From Acidovorax sp. (GTDB lineage: Bacteria; Pseudomonadota; Gammaproteobacteria; Burkholderiales; Burkholderiaceae_C), in the NCBI RefSeq assembly GCF_027492855.1, contig NZ_JAPUDY010000027.1, positions 39,369 through 103,368 on the forward strand: a DNA stretch of 64,000 bases, written 5' to 3'. The translations under genes and the position numbers were made by a program. Under the pieces are notes generated by a model. That model searched no databases. It saw only the letters and a program-made list of their open reading frames with translations, and had not been told where the DNA came from. Below are positions 15,984 to 24,548 of the stretch, piece by piece (within the stretch, counting starts at the first letter, position 1; each line of letters opens with the position of its first letter).

Positions 15984-17779
15984 CTACTGGTACAGCGCCT
16001 CGATCTCCGCTGCATAGGTTTTGTAGATGCTGGCGCGGCGCACCTTCATGGTGGCGGTCACTTCGCCGTCGTCGTGGTCCAGCTCTTTGGTCAGCAGGTG
16101 GAATCGGCGGATTTGCGAGACCTGCGCGAGGCGCTGGTTGCCTTGGTTGATCTCGGTGTCGATCAGGCCGCGCACCTCGGGGTGCTCAACCAGCGAGCGG
16201 AAATGCGTGAACGGAATGCGCCGTGCCTCGGCCCATTTGCCTACGGTCTCGTAGTCGATCATCACCAGCGCGCCGACAAACTTGCGCGCCTCGGCCACGA
16301 TGATGCATTCCTTGATGAAGGGGCTGCCCTTCATCGTGTTCTCGATCTCGGAGGGCGTGAGGTTTTTGCCACCGGCTGTGATCATGATGTCTTTCAGGCG
16401 GTCCACGATCTTGATCTGGCCTTGTTCCTCGCGCACCACGTCGCCGGTGTGCAGCCAACCGCCCTGGATACTGCTGGCTGTGGCCTCGGGGTTCTTGTAG
16501 TAGCCCGCAAACACCATGTCGCCCTTCAACTGCAGCTCGCCGTTGTCGGCAATGCGGTGGGTGACGCCTTGCGTGGGCAGGCCCACGGTGCCCGCCACCA
16601 CATGGTCGAGCCGGTGGCCGGTGACCATGCCGGTGGATTCGGTGAGGCCGTACACCTCGATGAGTGGCACGCCCAGCACGCGAAAGAAGCGCACCACGTC
16701 GGGCGGTATGGGCGCGGCGCCCGTGAGCGCCACGTGGGCGTTGCGCAGGCCGATGAAGTTTTGCAGCGCGCGGAACACGGTCCAGTAGCTTACCGTGAAT
16801 GCGATCTTGTCTTTCAGGCTCCAGGCACTGCGCGGCTTGTCTGCCAGGGGCTTGCAGGCGTCATAGGCCTTGTGGAACAGGCGGCGGCGCAGGCCCCCCG
16901 TCTCCTGCAGCTTGATGCTGATGGCGGCGTGCAGCTTCTCCCAGATGCGCGGCACGCCGAGAAACATGGTGGGCGCGACCTCGCGCAGGTCTTCCTGCAC
17001 GGTGCGGATGGATTCGCCAAAGTTCACCTGCGAGCCGGTGTACACGGGCACAAAGCTGGTCAGCATCTGCTCGGCCACATGGCACAGCGGCAGGTACGAC
17101 AGGTGGGTGGTGTCTGCATTCAGCTCCAGCCGGTCCACGATGCCGGGCACCACGCCCCGGATGTTGCGGTACGAAATCATCGCGCCCTTCGGCGCACCGG
17201 TGGAGCCCGAGGTGTAGATCATCAGCCCCACGTCGTCGAGCGTCTGGCGTGCCAGCGCATCGTCAATGATTGCCTGCTGGCCCGATGCCGCGCCGAGTTG
17301 TTCCACCTCGTCAAAGGTGGTGATGAATTTCCGCACCTCGGGCGCAAAGCTGCGCAGGCCCTTGGTCTCCATGACCACGATCTTTTTCAGGTGCGGCAGA
17401 TCGAGCAGCGCGGCCAGCAGCTTGTCGGTCTGCTCCTGGTCTTCGCAGACCATGATTTCGATGTCGGCATGGCCCACCACATAGGCCACTTCGTTGGTGG
17501 GGCTGGTGGGGTACACGCCCACCGTCACTGCGCCCACCAGGCCCGCGCCCATTTGTGTCAGCACCCATTCGATACGGTTCTCGGAGATCACGCCCACGTG
17601 CCCGCCCGCAGGCAGGCCCAGCGCCTTGAGGCCCAGGCCGAAGTGGCTGGCGCGCCGGTGGTACTGCGCCCAGGTGAAGGGCTTCCAGATGCCGAAGTCC
17701 TTTTGCCGGATGGCGATGCGCCGGGCATCGGTGCGTGCGCGTTCGCGCAGCATCTGGGGCAGGGTGAGGTCGGGAAGAG

Positions 17780-17783
<4 letters not shown>
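15984..17783 (-). CDS. AMP-dependent acyl-CoA synthetase (long-chain fatty acid or aromatic acid ligase)
   Basis: This 599-residue ANL-superfamily ligase activates a carboxylic acid to its CoA thioester through an acyl-adenylate. The AMP-binding loop YTSGSTGAPKGAM, the motif VYGLTESTGM, WLHTGD and the C-terminal DRLKDIMITAGGKNL are all present. Its start overlaps the livF stop (ATGA arrangement, 17783/17780), so translation is coupled to an uptake transporter. This pairing in Comamonadaceae usually means import and activation of an aromatic, dicarboxylic or fatty acid. The exact substrate cannot be read from sequence. Confidence 0.9.
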
Positions 17784-18598
<815 letters not shown>

Positions 18599-18611
18599 GG
18601 CAGAGGCAGGG

Positions 18612-19793
18612 TCAGAGTTTGATCCAGTCAGACGCGGCCACCATTTTTTGCGCCTTCATGTCGGCGCGGTACACGCGCCCCACGGGGATGGAGTTGCCGC
18701 TGATGGTGATCGGCACGCCGATCAGGCCACCGGTATCGAAGTCCTTCAGGCTGTTGAGCGCGGCCTTGAGGTTTTTGCCGTCCAGCGGCTTGCCCGCATC
18801 CAGGCAACGCTTGGCCGATTCGATGAACAGCATGGCGGCCAGGAAGCCCTGGATGTAGGCCGTGCTCTGGTACTCGGGGCGCATGGCGCGGATCTTCTCC
18901 AGCATCGGCGCCTTCTCGGTGTCGTAGTAGTAGCGGTAGGGCATCACACCCATGAAGCCGTCGGCGGCCTCGCCCATCTTCATCACGGTGGAGCTGTCCA
19001 TGGTCCAGAAGGTGCCCATCCACTTGCTGGTCATGCCCTGCTGTTTGCCCTGGGTGATGAACTCGGGGATGGGTGCGAGGATGTAGCCGTGGAAGATGGT
19101 GTAGTCGGGCGCGGCGCGGCGCAGCTTGATGACCTCGGTGGATACGTCCACGCTGCCTGCGGGCGTCATGATCTTGACGGGCACCGACAGGCCCAGCTTC
19201 TTGGCCTCGGCCTCGCTTTTTTCGATGGGGTCGCGTCCGAACTCGGAGTCGGAATACACAAAGGCCACCTTGGCACCGGGCTTCTCCTTGGCGATGTGCT
19301 TGAGCAGGATGCCGAACATCTCGGTGTAGTCGGGGCCCACGAGGAACTGGTTGGGGTACTTCTTGGGGTCGTTGAGCTCGCTGGCGAACGAGGCCCCGGC
19401 CATCAGCGTGGTGCCCGCGCGCTCCAGCTCGGGGTTGATTGTTTTGGAGAAACCCGTGGAGTCGCCGTAGTAGAGGTTGACCTTGTTCTGGCTGGTGATC
19501 TTCTTGTACGCAGCCACCGAGACATCGACCTTGTAGCCCGTGTCCTCGGGCACGTACTTGATCTTGCGGCCCTTGATGCCGCCCGCGTCGTTGATCATCT
19601 TCACATAGTCGCCGATGCCCGCGTTGATGCCCACGCCCGCAAAGGCGAACACGCCGGTGAGCGGGATGGAGCCGCCGATGACGATGTCTTCGCCCGACTG
19701 CGCGAGCACCGACAGCGGACTGGTGAGTGCGGCGGCGCCTGCGGCACCGAGCAGCAGGTGGCGGCGCTGGAAGGAAGTGCGTTGTGTGTCCAC
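18612..19793 (-). CDS. ABC transporter periplasmic substrate-binding protein (LivK/HAAT family)
   Basis: This 393-residue protein has an N-terminal export signal containing twin arginines (QRRHLLLGAAGAA) and an AQ cleavage region, then a type-I periplasmic binding fold (IVIGGSIPLTGVFAFAGVG; MINDAGGIKGRKIKYV). It delivers the ligand to the LivHM permeases. It lies between livM and livF with short gaps (17 and 13 bases). The twin-Arg motif hints at Tat export but is not conclusive. Confidence 0.9.
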   Translation of the reverse strand: MDTQRTSFQRRHLLLGAAGAAALTSPLSVLAQSGEDIVIGGSIPLTGVFAFAGVGINAGIGDYVKMINDAGGIKGRKIKYVPEDTGYKVDVSVAAYKKITSQNKVNLYYGDSTGFSKTINPELERAGTTLMAGASFASELNDPKKYPNQFLVGPDYTEMFGILLKHIAKEKPGAKVAFVYSDSEFGRDPIEKSEAEAKKLGLSVPVKIMTPAGSVDVSTEVIKLRRAAPDYTIFHGYILAPIPEFITQGKQQGMTSKWMGTFWTMDSSTVMKMGEAADGFMGVMPYRYYYDTEKAPMLEKIRAMRPEYQSTAYIQGFLAAMLFIESAKRCLDAGKPLDGKNLKAALNSLKDFDTGGLIGVPITISGNSIPVGRVYRADMKAQKMVAASDWIKL

Positions 19794-19810
19794 GGTTGTC
19801 TCCTATGGGT

Positions 19811-20848
19811 TTAGTTTCTGAAAGGCCAGAGATGGAAGAAACGGCGGATGCGCCGCCACACTTCGGCCAGGCCATGGGGCTCGAAGACGAGAAAACCGAT
19901 GATGAGCAGGCCAAAAATGACGGTGCGCACAGGCGAGAGGAACACGGTGAGTTCAGCACCCCCCGGCAGCAGTCCCACCACGAGCTTGAGCAGCTCGGGC
20001 ACCATGGTCATGAACACGGCGCCCAGGATGCCGCCCAGGATGGAGCCCATGCCGCCGACGATGATGGCCGCAAGGAAGAAGATGGACATGAGCAGCGGAA
20101 AACTCTCGGGCGTGACCACGCGAAAGAAATACGCCCACAGCCCGCCCGCCACACCAGCGTAAAACGACGACAGGCCAAACGACAACAGCTTGTAGCGCAG
20201 CAGCGGAATGCCCAGCACCTCGGCCGAGATGTCGCGGTCGCGGATGGCGATGAAGGCGCGGCCTATGCGGGTGCGAAACAAATTGGCCGCGCCCAGCAGC
20301 ATCAGCACGGTGACAGGCACGATGAGCCAGTACAGGCGGAACGAGGTTTCCAGCGGCATGCCGAACAGCTTGGCGGGCGGCACGCTCAGGCCGCCCGTGC
20401 CGCCGGTAAAGCCCCAGTTGGCAAAGATGAAGTGCGCGATGAACGATGCGGCAATGGTGGCGATCGCCAGGTACAGCCCCTTGACGCGCAGCGATGGAAT
20501 GCCCACAACGATGCCGCCCAGCATGGCGACGAAGCCCCCGGCCAGCAGGTTCAGGATGAACGGCGTGCCCACGCGTGTTTCCAGCACCGCCACGGTGTAG
20601 GCGCCCAGGCCCATGAAGGCGGCCTGCCCCAGGCTCACCAGGCCCGTGTAGCCCGTGAGGATGTTGAGCCCCGTGGCGCTGGCCACGTTGATGCTGACCA
20701 GGCAGGCCAGGTACAGCCAGTAGTCGCTGGCCATGAAAGGGAACAGCACGAGCAGCGCGGCGCCCACGGCCAGCCAGACCTTCTGTGTGCGCGAGTCGAA
20801 CAGCGCCGCGTCGGCGATGTAGGTTTCCTTGAGGGTTCCGATGCGCAT
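19811..20848 (-). CDS. livM: Branched-chain-type ABC transporter permease LivM
   Basis: This 345-residue inner-membrane permease has about nine hydrophobic segments. The family core is ATGLNILTGYTGLVSLGQAAFMGLGAY (read in pieces), followed by GTGGLSVP, IRDRDISAEVLGIPLLRYKL and GGMGSILGGILGA. Its ATG (20848) shares one base with the livH stop (TGATG), so the two are coupled. The frame is open far upstream through livH, but the product start MRIGTLKE is clear. Confidence 0.92.
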   Translation of the reverse strand: MRIGTLKETYIADAALFDSRTQKVWLAVGAALLVLFPFMASDYWLYLACLVSINVASATGLNILTGYTGLVSLGQAAFMGLGAYTVAVLETRVGTPFILNLLAGGFVAMLGGIVVGIPSLRVKGLYLAIATIAASFIAHFIFANWGFTGGTGGLSVPPAKLFGMPLETSFRLYWLIVPVTVLMLLGAANLFRTRIGRAFIAIRDRDISAEVLGIPLLRYKLLSFGLSSFYAGVAGGLWAYFFRVVTPESFPLLMSIFFLAAIIVGGMGSILGGILGAVFMTMVPELLKLVVGLLPGGAELTVFLSPVRTVIFGLLIIGFLVFEPHGLAEVWRRIRRFFHLWPFRN

Positions 20849-21726
20849 CAGAGTCTCTCTATCTCGTGGGTGCCGAACAGGCCATAGGGCCGCACCAGCA
20901 GCACCGCAACCAGCACAATGAAGGTGGCCAGCAGCTTGTATTCGCCGCCCAGGTAGGCCCCGGCCAGTGCTTCGATCAAACCGATGAGCACGCCGCCGAT
21001 GAGCGCGCCCAGCACGCTGTCGAGCCCGCCCACGATGACGACCACCAGCACCGACAGGCCGAACACGCCCATGCTGGACGAGATGCCGCCAATGGAGCCG
21101 ACGATGATCCCGGAGACGGCGGCGATCATGGCCGAGACCACCCAGGCCAGCGAGAACACACGCGGCACGTTGATGCCCACCGAGTACGCCGCAGCCTGGT
21201 CGCTGGCCGTGGCGCGCAGGGCCACGCCGCCGCGCCAGAAGCGGAACACCACCAGCACCGCTGCGATGAACACGATGGCAATCACCGCGCCCCAAAACAC
21301 CTTGGGCGCGAGGAAAGCGTCGCCCACCATGATGGGCTGGCTGGGCATGAAGTCGGGCAGGCGGCGCTGGTCGGCTGTCCAGATCATCTCGACCAGGCCC
21401 ACCAACACGGATGCCAGGCCCACGGTGACCATGAAGACCGAGATGGGTGGCTCGCCCAGCAGCGGGCGGATCATGGTGCGCTCGATCACCGCGCCCAGCA
21501 GGCCGGTGCCGAGCACGGCGGCGGGGATGGCCAGCCACAGTGGAAGTGCAAACGTGGCGGCGAAGGTGAAGAACAGGTAGGCGCCCACCATCAGCATTTC
21601 GCCAATGGCGATGTTCACCACGCGCGTGGCCTTGTAGACCATCACGAACGCGAGGGCCGCCAGCGCGTAGAGCCCGCCGCCCGCGATGCCGGTGAGGCTG
21701 ATTTCAAACAGGTAGGCCCAATCCAT
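20848..21726 (-). CDS. livH: Branched-chain-type ABC transporter permease LivH
   Basis: This 292-residue permease has about eight membrane segments. Family features are GLYALAALAFVMVYKATRVVN, AIGEMLMVGAY, RTMIRPLLG, ALRATASDQAAAYSVGIN and GGLDSVLGALIGG. Two adjacent ATGs exist (21729 and 21726). GGGAG is 4 and 7 bases away respectively, so the second is preferred. Either way the start overlaps the livG stop. Confidence 0.92.
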   Translation of the reverse strand: MDWAYLFEISLTGIAGGGLYALAALAFVMVYKATRVVNIAIGEMLMVGAYLFFTFAATFALPLWLAIPAAVLGTGLLGAVIERTMIRPLLGEPPISVFMVTVGLASVLVGLVEMIWTADQRRLPDFMPSQPIMVGDAFLAPKVFWGAVIAIVFIAAVLVVFRFWRGGVALRATASDQAAAYSVGINVPRVFSLAWVVSAMIAAVSGIIVGSIGGISSSMGVFGLSVLVVVIVGGLDSVLGALIGGVLIGLIEALAGAYLGGEYKLLATFIVLVAVLLVRPYGLFGTHEIERL

Positions 21727-22589
21727 CATGCGGCTCCCTGTGGGGTTGTTGGGTGGCTGCTGGCCCGCAGCTTGGCGCGCAGGTCGCCCACATCGCCAGC
21801 ACCCAGGTAGGCGCGGATGACCTCGGGGTTGGCCTGCACGGTGGCGGGTGTGCCCTGGGCGATGACCTGGCCGAAGTTGAGCACCATCACGTGGTCCGAC
21901 AGGTCCATCACCATGCCCATGTCGTGTTCGACCATGAGCACCGTCACGCCCCATTCCTCGCGCACATCAAGGATGAAGCGCGCCATGTCTTCCGTCTCTT
22001 CGCGGTTCATGCCGGCCACGGGTTCGTCCAGCATCAGGATCTGTGGCTGCATGGCCAGGGCGCGGGCCATCTCCACGCGCTTTTGCAGGCCGTAGGGCAG
22101 GGCCGAGACGGGCGCGTGGCGGATGTGGTCGATTTCGAGGAAGTCGATGATGCGCTCCTCGATGTCGCGGCGCAGTTCGGCCTCTTCGCGGCGCGCGCGG
22201 CCCAGGTAGAACAGTGCGTCGAGCACATTGGTTTTCAGGTGCGCATGGCGGCCGAGCTTGATGTTGTCGAGCACCGTCATCCCGCGAAACAGCGCGATGT
22301 TCTGAAAGCTGCGCCCCAGGCCCAGCTTGGCGCGCTGCGGCGCGGGGATGCGCGTGATGTCTTGCCCCTGAAAGCGGATGGAGCCCTGGCTGGGCCGGTA
22401 AAAGCCCGAGATGGTGTTGAACAGCGAGGTTTTGCCCGCGCCGTTGGGCCCGATGACGGCGGTGATGGAGCCGGGCATCACGTCAAACCCAACGCCGGTG
22501 AGCGCCTTGACGCCACCGAACGCCAGGGTGACGCCCTGCACTTCAAGCAGGGGCGTGGCAGCAGAGGGGCCGGAAGGGGTTGTCTCCAT
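21726..22589 (-). CDS. livG: Branched-chain-type ABC transporter ATP-binding protein LivG
   Basis: This 287-residue ATPase is the first gene of the transporter operon. It has Walker A VIGPNGAGKTSLFNTISG, a Q-loop region SFQNIALF, signature-type LPYGLQKRVEMARALA and Walker B ILMLDEPVAGMN. The order livG-H-M-K-F-ligase is compact and overlapping. Its promoter must lie in 22590-22745, shared with the divergent TetR gene. Confidence 0.92.
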   Translation of the reverse strand: METTPSGPSAATPLLEVQGVTLAFGGVKALTGVGFDVMPGSITAVIGPNGAGKTSLFNTISGFYRPSQGSIRFQGQDITRIPAPQRAKLGLGRSFQNIALFRGMTVLDNIKLGRHAHLKTNVLDALFYLGRARREEAELRRDIEERIIDFLEIDHIRHAPVSALPYGLQKRVEMARALAMQPQILMLDEPVAGMNREETEDMARFILDVREEWGVTVLMVEHDMGMVMDLSDHVMVLNFGQVIAQGTPATVQANPEVIRAYLGAGDVGDLRAKLRASSHPTTPQGAA

Positions 22590-22626
22590 TGGCTTTCTAA
22601 TACGGGTTGTTCGCAGCTTCTGAACA

Positions 22627-22688
22627 GAAATTTCTCGCAGACCCTGTAGAAATTTCCTACTTGTGCGTAAACTATTTACTCGTGAGTA
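22627..22688. promoter_or_regulatory. Candidate operators between livG and the tetR gene
   Basis: Two copies of the self-complementary octamer GAAATTTC start exactly 22 bases apart (22627 and 22649), which is about two helical turns. Further right is an inverted repeat TACTC-GT-GAGTA (22677-22688). These symmetric sites sit between divergent genes, the usual place for a TetR operator controlling both. Which one is bound is unknown. Confidence 0.45.
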
Positions 22689-22745
22689 GATTTTGGAAGC
22701 CGCCACCCCATTCAGCATCCGTACTTTCCCGAGGAATCGCCCCCC

Positions 22746-23603
22746 ATGCCCCAGGCCAAAGCGGCATCGCCCCGACGCAGCAGCAAAAGCAGCACGAACA
22801 GCAGCAGCACCCAGCGCGCGGCCTCCAAGCCTTCGTCCACAGCCCTGTTGGCTCCTGCCCAGGCCGCCGGCCCCGAAGAAGCACTGACCGCTGCGGCTTC
22901 GCCCTGGGTCCCCGTGTCGCACCGCGAGCGCCAGCGCGAGGCCAAGCGCAACGCCGTGCTGGCGGCGGCGGCGCAGTTGTTCAACGAACGCGGCTTTCAC
23001 GCCACCTCGCTCGACGACATTGCCGCGCGCCTGAACGTGACCAAGCCCACGCTGTATTACTACGTGAAGAACAAGGACGAGATCCTGTTGCAGTGCGTGA
23101 GCAAGGGCCTTGAAATGATGCTCGACGGCATCGATGCCTCGCGCGCGGCGGGTGGCAAGGCCATCGACCAGCTCATGACCTGCATGCAAGTCTATGCGCG
23201 CATCGTTACGCAGGACTTCGGCATGTGCCTGATCCGCGTAGGCGACGAGCAGTTGCCGCCCGACAGCCGCAAGGAGCTGCGCCGCCTCAAGTCCGCCATC
23301 GACCAGGCGTTCCGCCGCCTGGTGGCCGAGGGCGTGGCGGAAGGATCGCTGCAACCTTGCGACCCGAAGATGACGGCGTTTGTGATTGCAGGCGCCCTGA
23401 GCTGGATCGGCCGTTGGTACCAACCGGGTGGTGAGTACACGCCCGAGCAGGTGGCGCAGCAGTGCATCGGCACGCTGTGTGATGGGGTGCTGCGGCGCAC
23501 AGAAAAAAAGGCCGCTACATCGGATGCCGTTTCGGTTCCAAGCCCCCGGCGCAGGGCTGCGGGCGGAAAAACCAAAACCCCGGCGCGCTCCAGCGGGGTT
23601 TGA
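22746..23603 (+). CDS. TetR family transcriptional regulator
   Basis: This 285-residue regulator diverges from the liv/acyl-CoA ligase operon and is its likely repressor, probably sensing an acyl-CoA or the transported acid. The helix-turn-helix is clear (NERGFHATSLDDIAARLNV, then TKPTLYYYVKNKDEIL). About 55 residues precede it and are low-complexity Ser/Ala/Lys-rich. A C-terminal tail of about 40 residues is also basic and Ala/Pro-rich. Both tails are unusual for TetR proteins of about 200 residues. The first ATG (22746) is used; a later start could remove part of the N-terminal tail. Confidence 0.88.
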   Translation: MPQAKAASPRRSSKSSTNSSSTQRAASKPSSTALLAPAQAAGPEEALTAAASPWVPVSHRERQREAKRNAVLAAAAQLFNERGFHATSLDDIAARLNVTKPTLYYYVKNKDEILLQCVSKGLEMMLDGIDASRAAGGKAIDQLMTCMQVYARIVTQDFGMCLIRVGDEQLPPDSRKELRRLKSAIDQAFRRLVAEGVAEGSLQPCDPKMTAFVIAGALSWIGRWYQPGGEYTPEQVAQQCIGTLCDGVLRRTEKKAATSDAVSVPSPRRRAAGGKTKTPARSSGV

Positions 23604-23631
23604 CGGGCTCTGCCAGGTCAAAAATTAAGAG

Positions 23632-23690
23632 AAATTGGCTGCTAGCGCTTGATGAATAAGCGCTAGCAGCTATTTATTTGATAGCGTTTT
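23632..23690 (+). repeat. Dispersed palindromic element, copy 4 (overlaps cueR stop)
   Basis: This is the most regular copy: AAATTGGCTGCTAGCGCTT, loop, AAGCGCTAGCAGCTAT, then TTGATAGC. It runs 21 bases into the 3' end of cueR, so the element encodes the last residues and stop of that protein. Confidence 0.88.
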
Positions 23691-24164
23691 GCGAAAAATC
23701 TCGTGGCTGCTGTGTTCCGCCTGCCCGGCGGCCAGGTCATCCAGGATGGGGCACTCCGGCCGGTCATTGCCCTTGCAGCAGGACACTAACGTTTGCAGCG
23801 TGCGCTGCATGGCTTGCATCTGGGCGATGCGTTCACTCAGGTCGTCGATGTGGGTTTGGGCGATGCGCTTGACCTGGCTGCTGGCGCGGCTGCGGTCGTG
23901 CCACAGGCCCAGCAGTTCGGCGATTTCTTCCATCGAAAAGCCGAGGTCGCGGCTGCGGCGGATGAACTGCAGGGCGTGCACGTCGGCCTCGGTGTACTGG
24001 CGGTAGCCGCTGTCGGTGCGGGCCACGCCGCTGATGAGGCCCAGCGATTCGTAGTGCCGCACCATGCGCGCCGAGATGCCTGCGCGCTGGGCGGCGACGC
24101 CGATGGGCACGGGCCAGACGGTGGTGGCGTGTGGCGAAACGGCCTGGTGGCGAGCTGTGGCCAT
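23670..24164 (-). CDS. cueR: MerR-family copper-responsive activator CueR
   Basis: This 164-residue MerR-family regulator has an N-terminal winged HTH (IGVAAQRAGISARMVRHYESLGLI) and the coinage-metal ligands C-x7-C in CKGNDRPEC followed by PILDDL. The spacing equals that of C112 and C120 in E. coli CueR. A 15-residue N-terminal extension precedes the HTH. The gene lies 2 bases downstream of copZ on the same strand and opposite copA. It should activate the two CueR-type promoters at 24433 and 24511 when Cu(I) is bound. The final residues and stop come from the repeat at 23632-23690. Confidence 0.9.
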   Translation of the reverse strand: MATARHQAVSPHATTVWPVPIGVAAQRAGISARMVRHYESLGLISGVARTDSGYRQYTEADVHALQFIRRSRDLGFSMEEIAELLGLWHDRSRASSQVKRIAQTHIDDLSERIAQMQAMQRTLQTLVSCCKGNDRPECPILDDLAAGQAEHSSHEIFRKTLSNK

Positions 24165-24166
24165 GT

Positions 24167-24370
24167 TCAGGCGGCCACGGTGTAGCCTTCTTCGGCAATG
24201 GCGGCTGCCAGGGCCTCGCGCGGCGCGGTGCTGTCCACATCGACCTTGCCGCTTGCGCGGTCGATGCGCACCTGGGCGTTGGGGTCCACCTGGTGCACGG
24301 CCTGGGTCACGGTGCGCTCGCAGTGGCCGCAGGTCATGCCTTGGACTTGGAGGGTGGTGGTGGTTTGCAT
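24167..24370 (-). CDS. copZ: Copper chaperone CopZ (heavy-metal-associated domain)
   Basis: This 67-residue HMA protein has the Cu(I)-binding motif GMTCGHC near its start. It should shuttle Cu(I) in the cytoplasm to CopA or CueR. AAGGAG precedes the ATG with good spacing. It is transcribed with cueR from a CueR-type promoter about 60 bases upstream (24433-24463), so the regulator and chaperone are autoregulated together. Confidence 0.93.
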   Translation of the reverse strand: MQTTTTLQVQGMTCGHCERTVTQAVHQVDPNAQVRIDRASGKVDVDSTAPREALAAAIAEEGYTVAA

Positions 24371-24432
24371 GAAAGACTCCTTGGAAGAAGAGGGTGGTGG
24401 AATGGCGTCGTCCTGTGACTTGACCTGTGCCT

Positions 24433-24463
24433 ATGGTGAAGCTTGACATCGTGGCAGAGTCAA
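24433..24463 (-). promoter_or_regulatory. CueR-type promoter of copZ-cueR
   Basis: On the minus strand, TTGACT (-35) is followed by a 19-base spacer and CACCAT (-10). The spacer carries the operator half matching the -35 region, with inverted arms GCTTGAC / GTCAAGC (24441-24465). A 19-base spacer is the hallmark of MerR-family promoters. The same layout and the same CACCAT occur in the copA promoter. Confidence 0.75.
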
Positions 24464-24510
24464 GCGGCGCCCAAGACACTCATGATGTGAGGGTTGATCC
24501 GTATCAATGC

Positions 24511-24541
24511 TTGACCTTGCCATCGCGTCAAGGATCACCAT
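24511..24541 (+). promoter_or_regulatory. CueR-type promoter of copA
   Basis: TTGACC (-35), a 19-base spacer and CACCAT (-10) match the copZ promoter position by position, including TGCCA and GTCAAG inside the spacer. The -10 ends 7 bases before the copA ATG at 24549. Transcription would therefore start at or beside the start codon, giving a leaderless or nearly leaderless mRNA. Confidence 0.75.
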
Positions 24542-24548
24542 CCTGGTC

